21,438 bases of DNA from NCBI GenBank assembly GCA_004524595.1, contig SDOA01000070.1:1-21438 (forward strand), in the 5' to 3' direction. The position numbers and the translations under genes were made by a program. Below are positions 17,501 to 21,438 of the stretch, piece after piece; positions within the stretch are counted from its first letter, which is position 1; every line of letters begins with the position of its first letter. This stretch comes from Candidatus Thorarchaeota archaeon (GTDB lineage: Archaea; Asgardarchaeota; Thorarchaeia; Thorarchaeales; Thorarchaeaceae). Below the pieces are notes generated by a model that had not been told where the DNA came from, did not search any database, and saw nothing but the letters and a program-made list of their open reading frames with translations.

Positions 17501-18923
17501 AGGAGGGTTCGGCGCTCTACTTGGTGGAGGAGATTTCAGTATGGGGACGAGTGACTTCATGGGTGGAGAGGGAACTGAGGGATTAGATTTTCCAGTAGCT
17601 CAAGATGGGGGAGAAGAAGATAATGATGATACAACTGCATCAATGGATTTTAATCTGAATGATCTAGGTAGCCTTGACTCTCTCACGAGCCTTCTTGACT
17701 CCTTTAGGATGACGACGTTTTCAGGTCTATCCAATATGAAAAAGAGCCTGGCTGCAGTTGGTCTAGACCTTATAGAAACTCCGGGGATGGAACTAGATGC
17801 GGGATTATTATCAACATTCTCTACTGTTTTTATTATAGCTCCAACAGAGGAGTATAATTCAACAGACATCCAAATACTCAGGAATTTTACTTCTGCGGGA
17901 GGAACCCTCATAGTTCTAGGAGATAATGATGATAATGCCAATATCACTGCGCTCAACCCACTCCTGATGGAGTACGGATATTTTCTGCATGGAAGTCACT
18001 CAGAGGAGAATACTACTAATATTGTAACGACATCCAGATTGGGAACAGGACTTCAATCGGTTTGGCTTGGTGGCGGCACCTATGTGATGAACAACCAATC
18101 GAATGCGCAAATAAGACTTAATGGGAATAGTGTCGTCATACTTGACCAGACTGACCCAGAGATTGCTATCTTTGGCTCATCAAAGATATTCATGAACAAG
18201 AACCTCGTCAAATGCAATAATAGTCTGCTTCTCGATAATCTGAATCAATATCTTCTTAGGAACACATTGACAACCTCTACTCGCCTCTCAGAGAACACTA
18301 CGTCCTATCCCCTAGATAAGAGCGTCTATGTCAATCTGTATGTGAAAGATATCGATGGTAATCCAGTAGACGATCTGTTCGTTGCAATTGTCTATGAGCT
18401 CCCTGACGGAAACCTCTCATACTTTATTGCAGGATTCGTCGAAAATGGTCTATATTCATCGCAGTTTGCTCCAGGAAACTGGAGGGATGAGGGAAGAATC
18501 AATGGCATTTTCATTATTCTAGGTACTGAGGACTATGCAATGACCTACGCCAGTGTGAGCTTCGACCTCTACAAAGTTCCAAAACCACCACCTACTGAAA
18601 CTGTGATAGCGTGGCTCACAATGCCACAACTAGCTCTCCTGACATCAGTCGGTATCTTTGGGTCGTTGATCTTTGGACTCGTCTATAATCGTCGACGCAT
18701 GAAGAAGCGTCTTCGTATACCAGAGATAGATATGGATCTTGCAAGTGATATTGATAACACACTAAACATGCTTCTTGCAGCATTCGCGCAACTAGAGGAC
18801 CTCATTAAACGAGAGGATCTTGACCGAATACAGAAGGTTGAGGGACTACGAGTTCTCATGGAGAGCATTGAAGAAGGTCGTAAGATGTTCGACCGCGTGA
18901 GCGATAGGGTAGGAGGTGTCTAG
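14550..18923 (+). CDS. membrane-anchored subtilisin-like protein, probable pseudoprotease
   Basis: The protein has 1457 residues from ATG 14550, with GTGAT three bases upstream and the ATPase stop four bases before; TTG 14535 is less likely. A signal sequence (about 14-32) precedes an S8-like domain (about 150-435). Asp174 (AVLDTGVDPLHPDL) and His205 (VGHGTYAA) are kept. The oxyanion Asn is Asp299 (AASGDDGP), and the Ser position of GTSMA is Thr405 (DTTTASAAIVAG). A Gly/Leu-rich insert (about 360-392) interrupts the domain. Long beta-rich regions follow, then a second Gly-rich stretch with an acidic patch (about 978-1030). A segment like the GATase-type domain of ABC auxiliary proteins comes next (about 1060-1190, STVFIIAP and GGTLIVLGDN). 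An Ig-like region, one TM (about 1361-1379) and a cytosolic helical tail end it. It sits between two ABC ATPase genes. Confidence 0.9.
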   Translation: MAGPTRAFAQSLHRVFICSLIAMVILSGTTSALPILKVESEIVEPKDKIDPALLNLTSIEERLDVLVRYNQDTAEFKAKNAILLADKTAELLESYTSLNMIRVKMLSTSIINLAKELFISKIWSNDLTELKQSEQYSAIAEDLEDYIPLIDRIGARELADAGYNGSGVVIAVLDTGVDPLHPDLTVSAFASFVEADTLPLDLVGHGTYAAAVAAGTGNISEGKYAGIAPGATLLSAKVTLGGLFAAPSWIVSGIEWAASRGADIILLPFNTFGAPGDAVSSAIEEVSRKGIFVVAASGDDGPDYLTVMSPGGSAAAFCVGAYDTEKGEIPDFSGRGPSLNLLTKPDLVAPGVGVVGSKAGVGLSSLGFGDIGLSDLGDLGGLGGLLGGSLGSTIEENYTIADTTTASAAIVAGAAALLLQAFDRATPITLGNVLRDTATSIGYGANDGGAGLLNLRAAFNYLSTRQTPVEPRTRTTSTPLLALGLVTASGYDASTTMLMSSFGTTIVALDTRNPKDSGVHLLMGMFSLKWNNMDPTNLMMFNVKRELHQVAIASTLTNYDRHVGILSYEDEVFVILVVESYNLSTYSTLPLTAFRITPHILNLGTQPIENVSLSVAYSLNLYLDDIDDHGKYDLDNEQLFAYGLSESYGNFYIGMNSSIPLSAFEVGNSSEISDHIADNALTGSTSFDGNVALAMQWDFGVVEVNSPVNVTIALGFGENRTILDSSIDAMWLNEVPSIIANQGDLIVVEADLPRIAQVEQTYESQAIIMNIGVYDTSAIAAMLVAESLEDQGSLFAKYFSNDNIRPFQAMRMTATWKPEEKGLRTAIWAVAASLESIIGLTQNINILGIGLLDDFILRDVFIIDPISSTSVFPKILPFAPFDVRFPADFGIYSFVLSTTESLGNMTIKNYGNASDWGDISLTSTDTIEGYYDFSLFILVPPIGMDGYHICDYVIETEYGWTTNITLERDVEYPRAMMLLDTSHGGGFGALLGGGDFSMGTSDFMGGEGTEGLDFPVAQDGGEEDNDDTTASMDFNLNDLGSLDSLTSLLDSFRMTTFSGLSNMKKSLAAVGLDLIETPGMELDAGLLSTFSTVFIIAPTEEYNSTDIQILRNFTSAGGTLIVLGDNDDNANITALNPLLMEYGYFLHGSHSEENTTNIVTTSRLGTGLQSVWLGGGTYVMNNQSNAQIRLNGNSVVILDQTDPEIAIFGSSKIFMNKNLVKCNNSLLLDNLNQYLLRNTLTTSTRLSENTTSYPLDKSVYVNLYVKDIDGNPVDDLFVAIVYELPDGNLSYFIAGFVENGLYSSQFAPGNWRDEGRINGIFIILGTEDYAMTYASVSFDLYKVPKPPPTETVIAWLTMPQLALLTSVGIFGSLIFGLVYNRRRMKKRLRIPEIDMDLASDIDNTLNMLLAAFAQLEDLIKREDLDRIQKVEGLRVLMESIEEGRKMFDRVSDRVGGV
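18911..18918 (+). promoter_or_regulatory. strong ribosome binding site deciding the start of ATPase 2
   Basis: AGGAGGTG lies six bases before GTG 18925. The GTG at 18916 is part of this site and is therefore unlikely to be the start. The site overlaps the end of the upstream gene (TAG at 18921-18923), indicating coupled translation. Confidence 0.7.
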
Positions 18924-18924
18924 A

Positions 18925-19965
18925 GTGGGGAGAAAAGATAAGAAGGATAGCAAGAAAGACACCAAGAAGGAGAACAAGAGGGTAACCAAGAAAGAAACCT
19001 ATCGTGAAATAGACATCATTGACCTGAGAGTCGCATTTGGGAAGTTCTATGCTTTGAAGGGAGTTTCGTTCTATGCCAACAAGAGGGAGTTCCTTGGTGT
19101 AATTGGAGCGTCTGGGGCAGGAAAGACCACAGTACTGAGAATCCTGACCGGACAGATAGGACCCACTGATGGTAAGGCCTTTGTAGGGGGATATGATGTC
19201 ACCAAGAAGGCGGACCTCATCAGCCTCCTCGTAGGATATGTGCCCCAGCTCGAACATCTGAGTCTCTATTATGATTTCACACCTCTTCAGAACGCACAGT
19301 TCTTCGGGAGACTGTACGGAATGCGGGTAAAAGAGATTGAAGCACGTGCCCGTGAGGTCCTGACGATTCTTGGCTTTGATGAGGAACTCATGACAAAGCG
19401 TGTCGACAGGCTCTCTGGAGGAGAGAGAAAACGTGTATCAATTTGCCTTGGGATGATACACAATCCGCCCGTTCTATTACTTGATGAACCAACCACTGGA
19501 CTTGATGCACACCTCAGACACGAAACCCTCAACTATCTGAAGGAATTGAACTACAAACTTGGGACAACCATGGTCATCATCAGTCATGACCTCGAGATTG
19601 TTGATTATTGTTCCCGTGTCGTACTACTTGAGGGAGGCGAGATCAGCCAGTTTGGTACGCCACAGGAGTTGATCTCTTCCCTCCCTGGTAAGGGGGAGAG
19701 TATCAAGGTGACCCTTCGTGCAATGACTCCTGAGATCATCCGACGGGTCCAATCATTCTCCGGGGTGCAATATACTGCACCAGCTGGGAGAAATGCGATG
19801 AAATTATTCATCGATGACCCCCGCGACAATCTCTTGCCGGTCATTCAATACCTTAACGAGATGAAGATGCCCTTTGATGGTGTAGAACTCGTCGAGGCTG
19901 ACTTTTTCGATTACTTCCAAGTAAAACCATGGAAACATGAACAGATGGGAGGAACCGTATCATGA
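18925..19965 (+). CDS. ABC transporter ATPase (second of the operon)
   Basis: The protein has 346 residues from GTG 18925. The first 24 residues are a Lys-rich charged tail (about half Lys). The ATPase has Walker A GASGAGKTT (61-69), Q108 (YVPQLE), signature LSGGE (163-167), Walker B VLLLDE (183-188) and H221 (IISHD). The C-terminal 95 residues form a DrrA-type extension found in ABC-2 exporter ATPases. It differs from the first ATPase by lacking the duplicated N-terminal domain. With two ATPases and one permease in the window, either a heterodimeric motor or a second permease beyond the right edge is likely. The next gene starts inside its stop (ATGA). Its membership of the surface-machine operon is clear; its partner is inferred. 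Confidence 0.94.
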   Translation: MGRKDKKDSKKDTKKENKRVTKKETYREIDIIDLRVAFGKFYALKGVSFYANKREFLGVIGASGAGKTTVLRILTGQIGPTDGKAFVGGYDVTKKADLISLLVGYVPQLEHLSLYYDFTPLQNAQFFGRLYGMRVKEIEARAREVLTILGFDEELMTKRVDRLSGGERKRVSICLGMIHNPPVLLLDEPTTGLDAHLRHETLNYLKELNYKLGTTMVIISHDLEIVDYCSRVVLLEGGEISQFGTPQELISSLPGKGESIKVTLRAMTPEIIRRVQSFSGVQYTAPAGRNAMKLFIDDPRDNLLPVIQYLNEMKMPFDGVELVEADFFDYFQVKPWKHEQMGGTVS

Positions 19966-21438
19966 AACCATATCATGCAATCCTTGCACTCGTGTTTGTC
20001 TGTGCACTCGCAGGCATAAGTATTCAAGCCACACAACCGGGACATCAGCCAGCTCTGGTGATGAGCCCATACTCTCCTCACTCGGTGGCAGAGATTACAC
20101 CTTTTGATACAGCGCTGGTCTGGTCAATAGCTACAGGCAATCAGGTGGTCGACATCATTGTTGACAACTTCGACTCAGATGCAAGGGATGAGGTAGCAGT
20201 CATTACCCAGAATGGAACACTGTTTCTCTTCGATGATGATGCAACGCTAATCTGGAAATTAAAACTAGGCTCAACACCTCGCACTCTGACCTCCCTTGAT
20301 GGGACTGCAAGTGTGGGTCAGGAGATGCTCATTGGTACAAATACGGGTATTCTCGTTGTTGGTGCGGATAAGACTGTGCAGATGAATATGAGTCTCCCAG
20401 AAGCTGTCTATGCAGTAGCAGGAGCCAATCTTGATGGCGATGCATTTGACGAGGTGGTGATAGGGTGTGATGACTTCTATGTATATGCCTTCGAGATAGA
20501 CACTACACCACTCTGGAGTTATCTCAGCAATGGTAGGGTACGACTCATTGAAGTAGCTGACATCGATGCAGACTCACGGGACGAGATTGTTGTAGCATCT
20601 GATGGAGGACGATTCACCCTGTTGCAGGACACGGGTGCTGTGGTCTTTGAGAAGACCAGTACAACTGCCATAAGAGGAGTAGCCATCGGCGACCTCACCA
20701 CAGCCAGCGACCCTGATGTCGTCTATGGGAATGCAAACGGCACAGTCCACGTTTATGAGGCCACGGGAACCCTCGCGTATTCCATTCAGATTGGTGAGGG
20801 AATCACAGCACTGGAGGTCGGAGACCTTGTCACAGGGGGAAGGCATGAACTGGCTCTTGGTACCTCTAACGCAGCACTCCGTGTCTTCAACTCTAGCGGC
20901 GGTCTTCTATGGAATAAGACACTTGGCGGACAGGTAAATGCTATTCTCTTTTCCAATATCGGTGCAACCTCAGACGCCCAGATACTCGCAACAACAAACG
21001 GCGTCATCACCATGTACAACGCTACAGGCTGGCGTGTGCTTCAGAATAATATAGTCGATCTCACAAGAGTCATCGATACAGGCGACCTCGACACATTTGG
21101 AGGACAGGAGTTCATTCTTGGGACAAATGCCGGACAGGTTGCAGCCTATGGACGTGACTATGATAAAGATGGTCTCGCTGACGCACGAGAAAACCTCATT
21201 GATGGGACGCTGTGGAATGACCCAGATACTGACGGTGACCGGATTAGTGATGGAGACGAGGTGCTTGAATATGGTACTGACCCGCTCTCTCCAGACTCTG
21301 ATAATGATGGACTGTCGGACTTCGCTGAGATTTTCACTCATAATACTGACCCGAACCATAAAGACTCAGACAGAGATGGGTTAACAGACTGGCAGGAGGT
21401 CTACCTGGGGACAGATCCAAATGATAGCGATACTGATG
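19962..21438 (+). CDS. secreted beta-propeller protein with thrombospondin-3-like calcium repeats (cut by window edge)
   Basis: The gene starts at ATG 19962, overlapping the ATPase TGA by four bases, and stays open for 492 codons to the window end. A signal peptide (MKPYHAILALVFVCALAGIS) begins it. Eight repeats follow (about 40-395), each with a core like ANLDGDAFDEVVIG, DIDADSRDEIVVAS or DLDTFGGQEFILGT then a Gly-turn-strand. This is the FG-GAP/VCBS or PQQ-like propeller pattern, and eight repeats fit one closed propeller. From residue 399 on come Asp-rich calcium motifs (DYDKDGLAD, DTDGDRISD, DSDNDGLSD, DSDRDGLTD), typical of thrombospondin type 3 repeats in archaeal surface proteins. Any C-terminal anchor is outside the window. 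It is likely an extracellular binding or stalk partner of the ABC machine, or its cargo. Confidence 0.92.
   Translation, partial: MKPYHAILALVFVCALAGISIQATQPGHQPALVMSPYSPHSVAEITPFDTALVWSIATGNQVVDIIVDNFDSDARDEVAVITQNGTLFLFDDDATLIWKLKLGSTPRTLTSLDGTASVGQEMLIGTNTGILVVGADKTVQMNMSLPEAVYAVAGANLDGDAFDEVVIGCDDFYVYAFEIDTTPLWSYLSNGRVRLIEVADIDADSRDEIVVASDGGRFTLLQDTGAVVFEKTSTTAIRGVAIGDLTTASDPDVVYGNANGTVHVYEATGTLAYSIQIGEGITALEVGDLVTGGRHELALGTSNAALRVFNSSGGLLWNKTLGGQVNAILFSNIGATSDAQILATTNGVITMYNATGWRVLQNNIVDLTRVIDTGDLDTFGGQEFILGTNAGQVAAYGRDYDKDGLADARENLIDGTLWNDPDTDGDRISDGDEVLEYGTDPLSPDSDNDGLSDFAEIFTHNTDPNHKDSDRDGLTDWQEVYLGTDPNDSDTD
21156..21438 (+). repeat. coding repeats, thrombospondin-3-like calcium motifs
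   Basis: Four complete DxDxDG-type motifs and the start of a fifth lie within the propeller gene, roughly every 22-27 residues. They alternate with GTDP- or NTDP-type turns. The repeat continues past the right edge. By family knowledge each motif binds calcium, stiffening an extracellular stalk. Confidence 0.8.

Noticed and set aside
17600..17956. 118-codon open frame on the minus strand
   Set aside because: It is opposite the pseudo-subtilase reading frame, with a Ser/Arg/Val-rich shadow composition.
18916..18924. GTG 18916 as start of the second ATPase
   Set aside because: This GTG is part of AGGAGGTG, the ribosome site properly placed for GTG 18925.

Overview
The window most likely comes from an archaeal chromosome. 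Several starts follow TATA-like boxes at archaeal spacing (for example 6728-6734, in front of a nearly leaderless gene). Ribosome sites are of the GGAGG/GGTGAT type, TTG and GTG starts are common, and the proteins have an archaeal flavour. GC content looks to be about 40% in the gal genes and above 50% at the right end. A member of the Asgard (Thorarchaeota-like) group is my guess from the overall style, but nothing here proves it.

Left part (1-9168) holds mostly metabolic genes. It starts with the N-terminus of an aldo/keto reductase (minus, runs off the edge). A GC-rich stretch follows with several possible hairpins and one small ORF. A GNAT acetyltransferase diverges from a Leloir pair, galT-galK, and the shared intergenic region is packed with inverted and direct repeats that look like operators. 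A Vps62-like gene follows galK. Next come L-aspartate oxidase (nadB) with an isoprenylcysteine-methyltransferase-like membrane protein (minus), a zinc-finger protein (plus), and a DMT/EamA transporter with a TPR/zinc-ribbon protein (minus).

Middle (9169-11648): a 768-residue cytosolic protein resembling six-hairpin glycosidases lies on the minus strand. Its promoter carries a perfect 9-bp inverted repeat centred on the predicted transcription start.

Right part (11649-21438, runs off the edge) is the most interesting section: a tightly packed plus-strand operon with junctions of -4 to +5 bases. In order it encodes an ABC-2 type permease with a Gly-rich extracytoplasmic loop; an ABC ATPase with an unusual N-terminal extension made of two copies of one domain; a 1457-residue membrane-anchored subtilisin-like protein whose catalytic Ser and oxyanion Asn positions are Thr and Asp; a second ABC ATPase; and a secreted eight-repeat beta-propeller protein followed by thrombospondin-type-3-like calcium repeats. 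I read this as a cell-surface ABC exporter-like machine with a probable pseudoprotease accessory subunit. I do not recognise it as a described system.

I saw no rRNA, CRISPR array, insertion sequence or convincing tRNA.
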